From NCBI GenBank assembly GCA_963790075.1, contig CAWBNG010000008.1, positions 434,001-498,000 on the forward strand: DNA of 64,000 bases. The letters are read 5' to 3'. The DNA comes from CAYOUV01 sp963790075 (GTDB lineage: Bacteria > Chloroflexota > Anaerolineae > Anaerolineales > Villigracilaceae). The notes beneath the pieces are model-generated. The model did not search any database and was not told the DNA's origin. It saw nothing but the letters and a program-made list of their open reading frames with translations. The stretch's first letter is position 1, and each line of letters starts with the position of its first letter. Below, in pieces: positions 50,892 to 60,056 of the stretch. Made by a program: the position numbers and the translations under genes.

Positions 50892-53800
50892 ATGTTTTGG
50901 CGAAGGCTTCTTACCGCAGCGATGTTGGGGGTCATGCTGTTTACCCAGTCCGTTCCCAGGGCCATTGCGGCCAGTTATTGCAATGCGGCCCAATATGTTT
51001 CTGATCTGACCATCCCGGATGGCGCCTTTGTGGCGCCCGGTGAATCGTTTACCAAAACCTGGCGATTTCGGAATGTCGGCACCTGCACCTGGACCACAGC
51101 CTACACACTGAGATTCCAAAGCGGCAGCCAGATGAGCGCGCCCGCCTCGGTCAATTTACCGGTCGATGTCCCGCCGGGCCAGATGGTGGACGTATCGGTA
51201 AATATGGTTGCCCCGGCTGTCAATGGGCACTACCGGGGATACTGGAAATTTGCCAATGCCAGCGGTACTAGCTTTGGCATCGGCTCCAGCGCCAGTTCCG
51301 CGTTTTGGGTGGACATCAATGTGGTCGAGAACAGTGAAGTGGCCTTCGATTTTGTGGCTTATGCGCCCTACGCCCAGTGGAAAAGCGGCGCGGGTCCGCT
51401 GCCCTTCCCGGGCACCAGCGGGGACAGTCGCGGCTACGCCCAGGTGGTGGACAACCCGCACCTGGAAAGTGACGCCTTTGATACCCTGCCCGGTTTGCTG
51501 ACCGTGCCGCAGAATAAATACAACGGTTATCTCCAGGCTACTTACCCGGAATATTTGGTCCAGAAAGGCGACCACCTGCAAACCCTGGTCAATTGCGAGT
51601 TTGGTGCGACGAACTGTTACGTCACTTTTCGCATCGATTACATGAATTCCAATGGCTGGGTCAGGACGCTTTGGTCGTGGAAGGAAATGAACGACGGGCG
51701 CTTCTACCGCGCCGATATCGACCTCAGCTCTTTGGCCGGGCAAAAGTATCGCTTCATCTTCATGATGCTGTCCACTGGGTATGCCAGTGGCGACCGGGCG
51801 TTATGGGGCTCGCCGCGCATCGTCCATACTGGCAGCGGAACCAACCCTCTCCCGGCAACGCCGACCCCTCTTCCGGCCTTGACCTCCACTCCCACACCGT
51901 TCGATACGCCAATCCCCACTATTCCGGCGGCCGGCTGCGATCGGGCCTCATTCGTCTCTGATGTGACCGTCTCGGATGGGACGCAATTTGCGCCAGGCGC
52001 GGCTTTCACCAAGACCTGGCGGCTGAAGAATTCCGGCTGGTGTCCCTGGACGACGAATTACAGCCTGCAGTTTTACAATGGCGAACAGATGGGCGCGCAA
52101 ACGTCGATCAATCTGCCCTGGACCGTCTGGCCGGGCCAGTCGGTCAATCTGACGGTTGACATGGTGGCTCCGACCACAGGCGGTGAGCATCGAGGTGAGT
52201 GGGTTTTGCGCAACACCTCTGGCAAATTGTTCGGAATCGGGCAAAACGCGGCCTCGCCTTTCTGGGTGATGATCAACGTCGCGGGTTGGCCTTTTAGCAA
52301 TACGGGTTATGATTTCATCGCCAATGCCTGTGCCGCACAATGGTACAGCAGTGCCGGTCTGCAGCCCTGTCCAGGCACTGACGGAGACCCGAATGGATTC
52401 GTTTTAAAACTGGATGCGCCCAAGCTGGAGGACGGTTCGACCAGTTCCGTGCCTGCCCTGTTGACCATGCCGCAGTACAAATACAACGGTTATCTGATGG
52501 GCACTTTCCCGACCTTTACCGTGCAGCCCGGCGACCGTTTCCAGGCTACCGTCGGCTGCGAATACGGTGCCAGTTGCTATGTGACCTACCGCCTGGATTA
52601 CAAGACCCCCAGTGGCTGGACCAGGACCTTTTGGACCTGGCGTGAAATGAACGAAGGCCGCTCTCACAACGTTGACGTGGATTTGAGCCCGCTGGCCGGT
52701 CAAAGCGTGCGCTTTGTGCTGACCATGCTCTCGACAGGTTACGCCAAGGGGGACCGCGCGCTGTGGACCGGAGCCCGCATCTATCGCGTGGGCGGCGGCC
52801 CCCCCACCGCGACGCCCACCCCGGCCCTCTCGCCTGGAACGGTGATCCCAACCCCCAACATTGATAAGCTGTTCATGCTGGATACCTCCAATGGTTGGGC
52901 GATCGGCGATCCATACTTGCTGCGCACGACCGATGGTGGCCTGACCTGGTACGACGTCAGCATGGTGGGGGGTGGTCCTTTGATTACGAACGGTTACTTC
53001 CCCACCGCCAACAAAGGCTGGGTGATTACCGACCTGGCCGGCACTGACCTGGGGTCGCTCTTCCGCACAGTGGACGGCGGGCACAGCTGGACGCGTTTCG
53101 ATGTGCCCTTCCTGGAAGGTTACATCCAATTCCTGGACGACATGAATGGGTTTGTGCTGTCCGGACAGCCGTCCGGCATGAACAAACAAGCCGTGACTCT
53201 CTACCGAACCAGTGACGGCGGCGCGACCTGGACCCGCAAATTCACCAACAATCCACTCGACCCCAGCGCGAGTGACGACATTCCGTTCGGCGGGCACAAG
53301 AACGGCATGGCTTTCCACGACACCCTGCACGGTTGGGTCGGCGGGGATTACCCCGCCAGTGGGTTCATCTATCTCTACGCCACAGCTGACGGTGGGGTCA
53401 CCTGGACCCAGCAATCGCTGGACTTGCCCGCTGGATATAAGTCGGCCTACTTCAACATCGAAGCGCCTATCTTCTTCCCCGGTTCCAACAGTGCGGTCCT
53501 GCCGGTTTCGATGGGCCTCAGCGGTGGCAAGGACCTGTTCATCTATGTCAGCCAGGACGGTGGCGCGACCTGGACCCGCTCAGCCGGATTCGCCCACCAG
53601 GGTGAACTCTACTTTACTGATTTCTACGGCACGGCGACAGGCTTCACCTGGGATTGGGCTGGCTTGTTCCATGTTACGCACAATCGGGGTGATACCTGGA
53701 ACGATGTAACCCCCAATGTGGCCCTCGGCGATGATCTGCGCGGCGTGGACTTCGTCACTCCCGTTGTTGGCTGGGCCTTCCAGATACATGGTTATAATTC

Positions 53801-55124
53801 CACCTCGCTCTACAAGACGACCGATGGTGGTTATACCTGGACTCTGCTGTACGATAATACGACTACCCCAACCGCGACACCCACCAATACGCCGACGATC
53901 ACGCCCTCACCGACTCCGATCACTTCCGACTGGCTGATCTATACCAATACCACCTACGGTTTTGAGTTCAAATATCCGCCGCAGGCTCAGATTTCCAGTC
54001 AGAGCACCACTTCCCTGTTGATGACGTTGCCCATCGTACCGGGCACCAACCTGGTCGAGAAATACCTGGACCTGCGCGTGCAGGAAGGCGTGACGACCTG
54101 TTACCATCCAATTGTCGGACCTCCCAGCAACCCGGAGACGATCGTCTTCAATGGGGTGACCTTTACCAAGGGGACGGGTACGGATCAAGGCGCAGGCCAG
54201 ATCCGCACCTGGGCGGATTACTCGACCGTCAAGGACAATAACTGCATCAGCCTGCTGTTCGTGCTGCACGCCAGCAACCCGGATAATTACTATCCCACCC
54301 CGATCCCGCTCTACGACCAGACCGCCGAATCGGCCGTCTTCGAGCAGATGATGAACACCTTCCAACTGCTGGCGCCGACACCAACGCCGACACCGGTATC
54401 CTTGATCGGACCCTATGCCGTCGTGCGCGTCGCAGTTGGCGATGTATTGAACATCCGCTCGGCGGCCGGAGCCAGCAATCCCGTGGTGGGCTCCTTCGCG
54501 TATGGCGCGACGGACGTGATGCGTATCGGTCCGACCCAACTGGCAGAAGGCTACATCTGGGCCGAGGTTCAGAATCCAGGCGGCGGGACCGGTTGGGTTA
54601 ACACCTATTACCTGACCGAATACGTTACGCACGCGGATTTCTGCGCCGACTCGCGCATCCTGCCCAAGATCGACCAGTTGCGGCAGGCGATGAACCTGTC
54701 CGACGGCAGCCAGTTCGCCGCGCTGGTCAACGCGCTGCATGGCGTCGACATCCGTCTGTGGGCCTATCAGACGCCGGTCAATTTCACTCCGGCCACGGCC
54801 GCCAATGTTTTCACCAGCACGCAAACCTACAACTGGGGCGGCGGTCCCAGCGGAAACCCGGATGTCGGCACGTTTGCCGATATCATCCAGCCAAAATTGC
54901 TGGATGTGCTGAATGCCAGCAACATGGAAACCTATTGCGATGACCTGACCAAGGTCTATCCGCTCTCTACCCCGTGGCCCTATCCCAACATCCGCTACTA
55001 CAACCTGTACAAGCCGGCCACAACGGGCATCGAGTTTGATTACCGCACCTGGCTGGTGGGTTTCGAGTACATCGATAACCAGCCCTACCTGTACGCAATG
55101 GTGACCATCGTCTGGGAACCGTAG
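50892..55124 (+). CDS. Very large modular secreted protein (NBR1-Ig, BNR, PsbP-like, SH3b)
   Basis: A 1410-residue protein. The ATG at 50892 follows GAGGAGAATTGC and starts a signal peptide (about 1-28); the longer frame is excluded. In order: NBR1-type Ig domain 1 (about 30-140, FTKTWRFRNVGTCTWTTAY); a 165-residue unit (AQWKSGAGPLPFPG); Thr/Pro linker; NBR1-Ig 2 (about 348-463, FTKTWRLKNSGWCPWTTNY) and a second copy of the 165-residue unit; a BNR/Ycf48-like propeller (about 655-990, SDGGATWTRK, SQDGGATWTR); linker; a PsbP-like domain (about 1013-1160); a bacterial SH3 domain (about 1170-1245, VLNIRSAAGASN); and a C-terminal unit without known family. Its role is probably adhesion or assembly at the surface. 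Confidence 0.85.
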   Translation: MFWRRLLTAAMLGVMLFTQSVPRAIAASYCNAAQYVSDLTIPDGAFVAPGESFTKTWRFRNVGTCTWTTAYTLRFQSGSQMSAPASVNLPVDVPPGQMVDVSVNMVAPAVNGHYRGYWKFANASGTSFGIGSSASSAFWVDINVVENSEVAFDFVAYAPYAQWKSGAGPLPFPGTSGDSRGYAQVVDNPHLESDAFDTLPGLLTVPQNKYNGYLQATYPEYLVQKGDHLQTLVNCEFGATNCYVTFRIDYMNSNGWVRTLWSWKEMNDGRFYRADIDLSSLAGQKYRFIFMMLSTGYASGDRALWGSPRIVHTGSGTNPLPATPTPLPALTSTPTPFDTPIPTIPAAGCDRASFVSDVTVSDGTQFAPGAAFTKTWRLKNSGWCPWTTNYSLQFYNGEQMGAQTSINLPWTVWPGQSVNLTVDMVAPTTGGEHRGEWVLRNTSGKLFGIGQNAASPFWVMINVAGWPFSNTGYDFIANACAAQWYSSAGLQPCPGTDGDPNGFVLKLDAPKLEDGSTSSVPALLTMPQYKYNGYLMGTFPTFTVQPGDRFQATVGCEYGASCYVTYRLDYKTPSGWTRTFWTWREMNEGRSHNVDVDLSPLAGQSVRFVLTMLSTGYAKGDRALWTGARIYRVGGGPPTATPTPALSPGTVIPTPNIDKLFMLDTSNGWAIGDPYLLRTTDGGLTWYDVSMVGGGPLITNGYFPTANKGWVITDLAGTDLGSLFRTVDGGHSWTRFDVPFLEGYIQFLDDMNGFVLSGQPSGMNKQAVTLYRTSDGGATWTRKFTNNPLDPSASDDIPFGGHKNGMAFHDTLHGWVGGDYPASGFIYLYATADGGVTWTQQSLDLPAGYKSAYFNIEAPIFFPGSNSAVLPVSMGLSGGKDLFIYVSQDGGATWTRSAGFAHQGELYFTDFYGTATGFTWDWAGLFHVTHNRGDTWNDVTPNVALGDDLRGVDFVTPVVGWAFQIHGYNSTSLYKTTDGGYTWTLLYDNTTTPTATPTNTPTITPSPTPITSDWLIYTNTTYGFEFKYPPQAQISSQSTTSLLMTLPIVPGTNLVEKYLDLRVQEGVTTCYHPIVGPPSNPETIVFNGVTFTKGTGTDQGAGQIRTWADYSTVKDNNCISLLFVLHASNPDNYYPTPIPLYDQTAESAVFEQMMNTFQLLAPTPTPTPVSLIGPYAVVRVAVGDVLNIRSAAGASNPVVGSFAYGATDVMRIGPTQLAEGYIWAEVQNPGGGTGWVNTYYLTEYVTHADFCADSRILPKIDQLRQAMNLSDGSQFAALVNALHGVDIRLWAYQTPVNFTPATAANVFTSTQTYNWGGGPSGNPDVGTFADIIQPKLLDVLNASNMETYCDDLTKVYPLSTPWPYPNIRYYNLYKPATTGIEFDYRTWLVGFEYIDNQPYLYAMVTIVWEP

Positions 55125-55144
55125 CAGGCTCAGCATAAACAAAA

Positions 55145-55176
55145 AAAACAGGAGCGATTATCTTCGCTCCTGTTTT
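55145..55176. terminator. Bidirectional intrinsic terminator
   Basis: aaaacaggagcga (55145-55157) and tcgctcctgtttt (55164-55176) give a perfect 13-bp stem with a 6-base loop, flanked by A's on the left and T's on the right, so it can stop transcription from both convergent genes. Confidence 0.88.
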
Positions 55177-55194
55177 GATTCTGACCGGTTGCAC

Positions 55195-55542
55195 TTATAC
55201 GGCGGATGATTCCGGTATTTCTTCGGTGCCTTCTTTGCCGTAGTAGATGTCCAATCCTAAATTCAGGCCTTGTGATATGGCACGCAATACAAGGAAATAG
55301 AAAACACCCACCAATGGAGTATAGAAGACTTGTGTAATAAAGATGGCGATGCGTTCGAGGATGTTGGTGGGCAAGTTTGAAAGGATTTGTGAGAAATTGG
55401 GCACGATCTGATAAAGCTGGTAGACAAATGAGATCATTGCAAATACAAGAATAATCCAGGCAATGATGTTGGACCAGAGGGCAACGCGCATTACGGCGCG
55501 TTCATTATGAAAAGACATGGGCTCGTTTTCGGGTTGAGACAT
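55195..55542 (-). CDS. Small two-helix membrane protein
   Basis: A 115-residue protein. The ATG at 55542 (MSQPENEPMSFHNERAVMR) follows GGAGTCACTC. Two transmembrane helices lie at about 20-42 and 65-92, with a short C-terminal cytosolic tail (LDIYYGKEGTEEIPE). Not recognised; the layout is like small DUF4282-type membrane proteins, without firm assignment. Confidence 0.65.
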   Translation of the reverse strand: MSQPENEPMSFHNERAVMRVALWSNIIAWIILVFAMISFVYQLYQIVPNFSQILSNLPTNILERIAIFITQVFYTPLVGVFYFLVLRAISQGLNLGLDIYYGKEGTEEIPESSAV

Positions 55543-55822
55543 GAGTGACTCCATTTTAAGTTGGGTTTGGTAGTGCACTTTCGACGGATGAGGGTTGATC
55601 GAAGGTTCGCCAAGTATAACCGATTATAACGGCCTTCTGTGATGGATGGGACATTAATTTAGGTCCGGTTTCGCTGCACTGTGTTAAGAGAATCACCTTT
55701 TATGCCCTGCTGCAGGCTGTCTTGATTGAGATTTGAAAAAAATTTCTCAATCCCTGAACAGCGACTGCTTGTCCTCCAGCAGGGCGTGATGCTCGAAGAT
55801 CAAGACCGGGATACGATCTTGT

Positions 55823-56477
55823 TTATTTCGTCGGTGCAGTGTAACTCCAGAAGAGGGTCCAGACGTGTCTGCCTTCACCAGGTCCGGCGAACTCACGCAT
55901 GGTCGTGTACCCTACTCCTTCCGGCGAGAAGTTCTTGTCGAGGTAGAACACCTCGCCCTTGCCGTCAGCTCCGGTGTGAGTCCTCAATCCGAGAGAGGGC
56001 GTGTTGAACGGCACTTCACCGACGTCGGGGCAGGTCATGGTCCCCTGGTAAGGCCCCCAATCTTCCATGATCGTCAGGTATACGACCCCGTTTTGGCAGA
56101 GGCCAACCGCGCTGGGAGACATGTTGCCACCACCCTCCAGCGTGCAGGGTCCCATAACGCCGTTCATCGTGAAGGGAATTTGCGTGCCCTCGACGGCCTG
56201 GATGCTGCCATCCGGCATGACCATCAAATTAAGGAGTTCCATCCTGCAGATCATGGTTGATTTCAGCCCCTTCATGACTGATTTTAATGTTGGCCGAAAA
56301 TTTCAACAGCATCGAATCGCCTGCTTTGGGACAGGCAGCCAGATCCATCTGATTGGAATTGTCAGGATTTGGTTCGGATGGTCCCCCGGTTGTAAAGTTC
56401 AAGTTGCAGCTGGCCATGAGCAGGGCCAGAAACAGGAATGCCGTTACCCCCAGTGTGGACACTTTGCGAGTCATCAT
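55823..56477 (-). pseudogene. Frameshifted small lipoprotein gene
   Basis: The ATG at 56477 (a second at 56474) follows AAGGAGGA and starts a lipoprotein signal with lipobox MASC. The frame stops at 56229 after 83 codons (from the first ATG), but the neighbouring frame continues from there to 55823. One extra base in actccttaat (56234-56235) explains it: without it the reading becomes HDLQDGTLNLMVMPDGSIQA, and the joined product is 217 residues. The mature domain has paired cysteines (ACP, GPCTLEG, GLCQ, TCPDVG) and a C-terminal WTLFWSYT. Family not recognised. Confidence 0.62.
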
Positions 56478-56631
56478 TCCTCCTTTCCCCTCGGTGGATC
56501 TCATCCCTCGCTTGACTATAATTTGTCTACACAAAACCCTACTAATATTCATATCACATTTCGGGCAATTTTCAAGTACCCATGTATCTTGAATGCCCTA
56601 AACGTTGTAAGATACGCAAAATAAATCAGGG

Positions 56632-56768
56632 CTTGATCGCTCTGGTGGCGAGATAGGTCTAGAGGTACTCACCGATGACCAAATCGTCGTGCGTGTTCTC
56701 GTACAGGTCGACGAGCTGGAAGCCGGCCTCCATTTGCCCGCCCAGCAGGTTAGTCAGACTGTGGCTGT
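56632..56768 (-). pseudogene. Duplicated 3' end of the neighbouring methyltransferase gene
   Basis: 137 bases match 58371-58507, inside the methyltransferase gene, with about eight mismatches and no gaps. The frame reads GGQMEAGFQLVDLYE and HDDLVIGEYL, then TAG, then TYLATRAIK and a stop. No upstream part of the gene is present. It lies downstream of the frameshifted GT39 gene, so that gene stands between an intact methyltransferase and an orphan 3' end of one. Confidence 0.85.
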
Positions 56769-56837
56769 TTCTGGGTTTTATAAGGAAGCGGTTTTAACTA
56801 AATATTGATCAGCGGAGATTTGTTCTTCGCCGAGAGA

Positions 56838-57081
56838 TTAGCGGGGTGTCAGATCGTAGAGAAACAAATAAACGGATGTACCAGGGATAATAAATATTTT
56901 CTTCTTATTGCCAATTTGATCGAGATGGTCAAGGAAGGCTGTTTTTTCATCAATACCCTTGTTTTCAAAAAGATGCGAGAACAATACCCAGACGCGCTTC
57001 TGGCCAATGAACCGGTCGATTTCATCTAGGTAATGCTGAAAGGGGACATCATACCCCGTCCCGGCAATGAAATCAGAATTC
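56838..57081 (-). pseudogene. C-terminal part of the GT39-like gene, displaced by a frameshift
   Basis: This minus-strand frame reads NSDFIAGTGYDVPFQHYLDE, IGQKRVWVLFSHLFENKG and ends IIPGTSVYLFLYDLTPR. It lines up with the last ~80 residues of the intact paralogue at 48094 (RKRVWFLFSHVYE, VPGTSVYLYLYDLS). The shift lies in ttttaaagaattc (57082-57088); removing one A restores YGFKNSDFIAG. A longer frame opening at 57140 is not its true start. Confidence 0.8.
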
Positions 57082-58356
57082 TTTAAAACCATAATGGGCA
57101 GCGTAGAAGCGAAAGGCTGGCACACCACCGGGGTAGACATAGATTACATCGCCGGTTTTACGGTTTTGGGCAAGAAAGGCCATTGCAGGTCGGATATCCT
57201 CTGATTTTTTAGGCATGGCGAAGTTCTCCCAGCCAAAGGCGGCAGGTTGGTAAAGTAAAACCCCTGCTAGTGATACGCCTACGACCCAACCCATTAATGG
57301 AAGTTTGATTCGCCCGAATAGTTTGCGGACACTTTCGATGCCTTCACCAATTCCTAGTGCAAAGCCGGGCATGAGGAACAAGATCATGCGTGCCCCAAAG
57401 GGATATTTATGAATGATTGAAGCTGCCAGCGTTAGCAGGATCGAGACGATGAAAGTCAGGCTCCACTGCCAGTGTCTGTGGAATAGAATTGCCAATCCAA
57501 GGATAAACAGGATTAGTATGGCGATGTGCGGTTCGGCCAATCCTAAAGGGTTGTGGAATAAGCCACTAAATGTGCCCTTGAACCACGACCAGTCACTCCA
57601 TGGTGGCATCGGCATGAAATATTCAGCCCAGAAGTTGGTCAGCGCATAGTTCTTTGCCAACCCGCGAAACTGGATAAAATACAAGATAGTGAAGTTCGTG
57701 CCCCAGAACAACCCTGTTCCGAGAGTGTAAATCAATCGCTGGCGATCTCGGGTGTGGAAATATTTGACCAACAATACTAGTCCAATGCCACCTAGTGTAA
57801 ACAACACCGGGTGCGAAAACCACAGCGCTGTTGATCCGCCTATAGCTAAGAAAACAAAATCCCACTGATCTGCCTCGCTGTCAAAAAAACGGAAGGCTAG
57901 TAAGTAAAGCGCCAGCACAAGTGCCATATCTGATGAGTATTGTTTGGCTTCTACAGCATATGAAACCAGGCGATAACTGGCAGTGAAAACGCCTAACAAA
58001 AAGGCCAACCCAAGCGGACCCGTCAGGCGTCTTCCCCAGAAGTATAGCAACACCAGTGCGAAGCAACTTGCCAGATATGGGATCAGCCGGAAGGCATACT
58101 CGCTCTTCCCGAACAGACTGATAACCAGCTTCAAGGCCATCAGGAAACCTAGTGGTGCGCCTTGGTCGTAGCCAAGCGGTTTCAACAACCCACTAAATGA
58201 GCGATTGACGATATTTAGCGCCAGCATAGCTTCGTCCAACCACAAGGCGCGGTTGAATAGATATTGTCGCAGGCGTGCCAGGATTCCCAGCACAATCAGC
58301 CCAGCAAACAAGGCCCGCCAAGCCAATTCCTGCCAGCGAGAGTGTGTTACCTTCAT
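57073..58356 (-). CDS. GT39-like membrane glycosyltransferase, truncated by a frameshift
   Basis: A 427-residue frame covering all membrane helices of an ArnT/PMT-like glycosyltransferase. RALWLDEAMLALNIV carries the DE pair, followed by QGAPLGFLM and a SEYAFRLIPY helix. It stops at VPAFRFYAAHYGFKEF because of a one-base insertion near 57083; the missing C-terminal ~80 residues are encoded just downstream in another frame (total about 505 residues, against 500 in the paralogue at 48094). Its ATG overlaps the methyltransferase stop (ATGA). Codon use is more A+T-rich than in the paralogue. Whether it is inactive or a sequencing slip is open. Confidence 0.8.
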   Translation of the reverse strand: MKVTHSRWQELAWRALFAGLIVLGILARLRQYLFNRALWLDEAMLALNIVNRSFSGLLKPLGYDQGAPLGFLMALKLVISLFGKSEYAFRLIPYLASCFALVLLYFWGRRLTGPLGLAFLLGVFTASYRLVSYAVEAKQYSSDMALVLALYLLAFRFFDSEADQWDFVFLAIGGSTALWFSHPVLFTLGGIGLVLLVKYFHTRDRQRLIYTLGTGLFWGTNFTILYFIQFRGLAKNYALTNFWAEYFMPMPPWSDWSWFKGTFSGLFHNPLGLAEPHIAILILFILGLAILFHRHWQWSLTFIVSILLTLAASIIHKYPFGARMILFLMPGFALGIGEGIESVRKLFGRIKLPLMGWVVGVSLAGVLLYQPAAFGWENFAMPKKSEDIRPAMAFLAQNRKTGDVIYVYPGGVPAFRFYAAHYGFKEF

Positions 58357-59132
58357 GCTAAACTGCCCACCTTGATCGCTCTGGTGGCGAGATAGGTCTG
58401 GAGGTACTCACCGATGACCAAATCGTCGTGGGTGTCCTCGTACAGATCGACGAGCTGGAAGCCGGCCTCCATTTGCCCGCCCAGCAGGTCGGTCAGGGTG
58501 TGGCTGTGCTCCAGCGGCCAGCCCTTGGCCATCATTTTCTCGCGTTCGATCAGGTCATCCGCGTCGGCGTAGGGAAGCTTGTGCACCACTTCCAGGATGC
58601 CCCGGTCGGCTTTGTCGAAGTCGAAGATGTAAAAGTCCGGGTTCATCATACCAACCAGCAGCACGCCGCCGGGCCGCAGCACGCGGAAGCATTCCTTCCA
58701 AACCGGGCGCACTTCAGGGATGAAGACGGTCGAGACGGGATTGAAGACCAGGTCGAAGCTCTGGTCGGCAAACATCAACAGGTCGCGCGCGTCGCCCTCG
58801 ACCGTGCGCAGATTCATCAGGCCTTCGCGTTCGGCCACCACACGATCACGCTCCAGTTGCCTGGGCGAGTTGTCAAAAACGGTCACGTCTGCACCAGCGG
58901 CAGCGAAGATCGGTCCCTGCTGCCCACCGCCGCTAGCCAGGGCCAGCAGATCCAGCCCGGGTAAGGGCGGGAACCACGCACGCGGCACCGGTTTTTGCTG
59001 GGTCAGCAACACCTTCCACTCGCCGCGGCGGGCCTTGGCGATCTCTTCCGTACTGACCGGCAGGGTCCAGGGATTTTGGCCAGCTTCGACCTCGCGGTCC
59101 CAGGCTTCACGATTGTAGGCACGGATGTCCAT
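58353..59132 (-). CDS. Class I SAM-dependent methyltransferase
   Basis: A 259-residue enzyme with a Rossmann-fold methyltransferase core: LDLLALASGGGQQGPIFAAA (motif I, with the GxGxG loop reading ASGGGQQG), VTVFDNSPRQLERD (acidic residue binding SAM ribose), EGDARDL, FDLVFNPVST and LRPGGVLLVG (motif IV/V region). The N-terminal YNREAWDREVEAGQNPWTLP is typical of a subfamily of small-molecule methyltransferases. The acceptor is unknown. It overlaps the downstream GT39-like gene by ATGA, suggesting a shared pathway, possibly in surface glycans (inference). Confidence 0.87.
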   Translation of the reverse strand: MDIRAYNREAWDREVEAGQNPWTLPVSTEEIAKARRGEWKVLLTQQKPVPRAWFPPLPGLDLLALASGGGQQGPIFAAAGADVTVFDNSPRQLERDRVVAEREGLMNLRTVEGDARDLLMFADQSFDLVFNPVSTVFIPEVRPVWKECFRVLRPGGVLLVGMMNPDFYIFDFDKADRGILEVVHKLPYADADDLIEREKMMAKGWPLEHSHTLTDLLGGQMEAGFQLVDLYEDTHDDLVIGEYLQTYLATRAIKVGSLA

Positions 59133-59155
59133 CGTGGCTCCAAATAGTCAAAGGA

Positions 59156-59983
59156 TCAGGGTTTGTGTGAGGTGATCAGGTTGTATATCTCGCGCCTGGC
59201 CCAGCCGGAATGTTCCGCCAGTTCACTGGCGATCTGTTTGGCGGCTTTACCGCCCTGGCGCTCGCGCTGGATGGCTGCCAGTAGTTGAGCTTCGGTCCAT
59301 TGCTCCTGGCCTTCTGCTGATTTGCCTGCAACCACCAGCGTGAATTCTCCGCGCGCGGGCTGGGACTGGAAATAATCCAGCGCAGCGCTGAGCCTGCCGC
59401 GCCAGAGCTCCTCGAACAACTTGGTCATTTCGCGCGCCACGCAGATGCGGCGGTCGCCCAAGAGGGCGAGCATGTCCTGTAACGCAGCGACCAGCCGGTG
59501 AGGCGATTCGAGCCAGATCAGCGTATAGGGTTGGGCTGCGACTTCCTTCAGGCGGGCGCGACGGGCGCTGGCTTTATGCGGCAGGTAGCCGAGATACAGG
59601 AAACTGTCAGTCGGTAGACCGGAAACGACCAGGGCTGAGATTGGCGCCGTGGGCCCGGGGATCGGGCTGACGGCGTAGCCCGCAGCGAGTGCAGCGCGCA
59701 CCAATTCGTAGCCGGGATCGTTCAATCCAGGTGTCCCGGCGTCCGAGACCAGCGCCACATCCCCCGTGGCGAGCGTCTCCAGCACGGCTTCGATCTTGTT
59801 GAGTTTGTTGTGCTCGAAGTAGCTGGTCAGCGGGGTTTCGACCCCGAAATGCTTGAGCAATTTCCCGCTGTGACGGGTGTCCTCGGCAGCGATCAGGGCC
59901 GCCTCGCGCAGGATACGTACGGCGCGCGCGGACATGTCTTCCAGATTACCGATCGGGGTGGCGACGAGATAGAGCGTGCCCAT
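59156..59983 (-). CDS. rsmI: 16S rRNA (cytidine(1402)-2'-O)-methyltransferase RsmI
   Basis: A 275-residue enzyme of the tetrapyrrole-methylase fold. GTLYLVATPIGNLEDMSARA is the family's N-terminus. Others: AEDTRHSGKLLKHF, ALVSDAGTPGLNDPGYELVR, PIPGPTAPISALVVSGLPTD, FLYLGYLPHK, RICVAREMTKLFEELWRG. Full length with a C-terminal HTH-like tail (GGKAAKQIASELAEHSGWAR). It methylates C1402 in the decoding centre. Divergent from the HAD gene, with a -10 box six bases before the ATG. Confidence 0.96.
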   Translation of the reverse strand: MGTLYLVATPIGNLEDMSARAVRILREAALIAAEDTRHSGKLLKHFGVETPLTSYFEHNKLNKIEAVLETLATGDVALVSDAGTPGLNDPGYELVRAALAAGYAVSPIPGPTAPISALVVSGLPTDSFLYLGYLPHKASARRARLKEVAAQPYTLIWLESPHRLVAALQDMLALLGDRRICVAREMTKLFEELWRGRLSAALDYFQSQPARGEFTLVVAGKSAEGQEQWTEAQLLAAIQRERQGGKAAKQIASELAEHSGWARREIYNLITSHKP

Positions 59984-59989
59984 GGGGTG

Positions 59990-60014
59990 ATTTTATCATC
60001 TCAGATGCTATAAT
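59990..60014. promoter_or_regulatory. Divergent promoters of rsmI and the HAD-like gene
   Basis: Minus strand: gaTAAAATcaccccATG (-10 at 59990-59995, six bases to the rsmI start). Plus strand: gcTATAATctgg (-10 at 60009-60014), 42 bases before the HAD-like ATG, with its own GGAGG site. Confidence 0.5.
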
Positions 60015-60056
60015 CTGGCGGGATTTATCCAGCGATTTTTGCGGAGTGGAGGCAGG

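Noticed and set aside
53907..55142. 411-codon open frame opposite the large modular protein
   Set aside because: No recognisable motif, and it overlaps the SH3b and PsbP-like domains of the convincing plus-strand gene.
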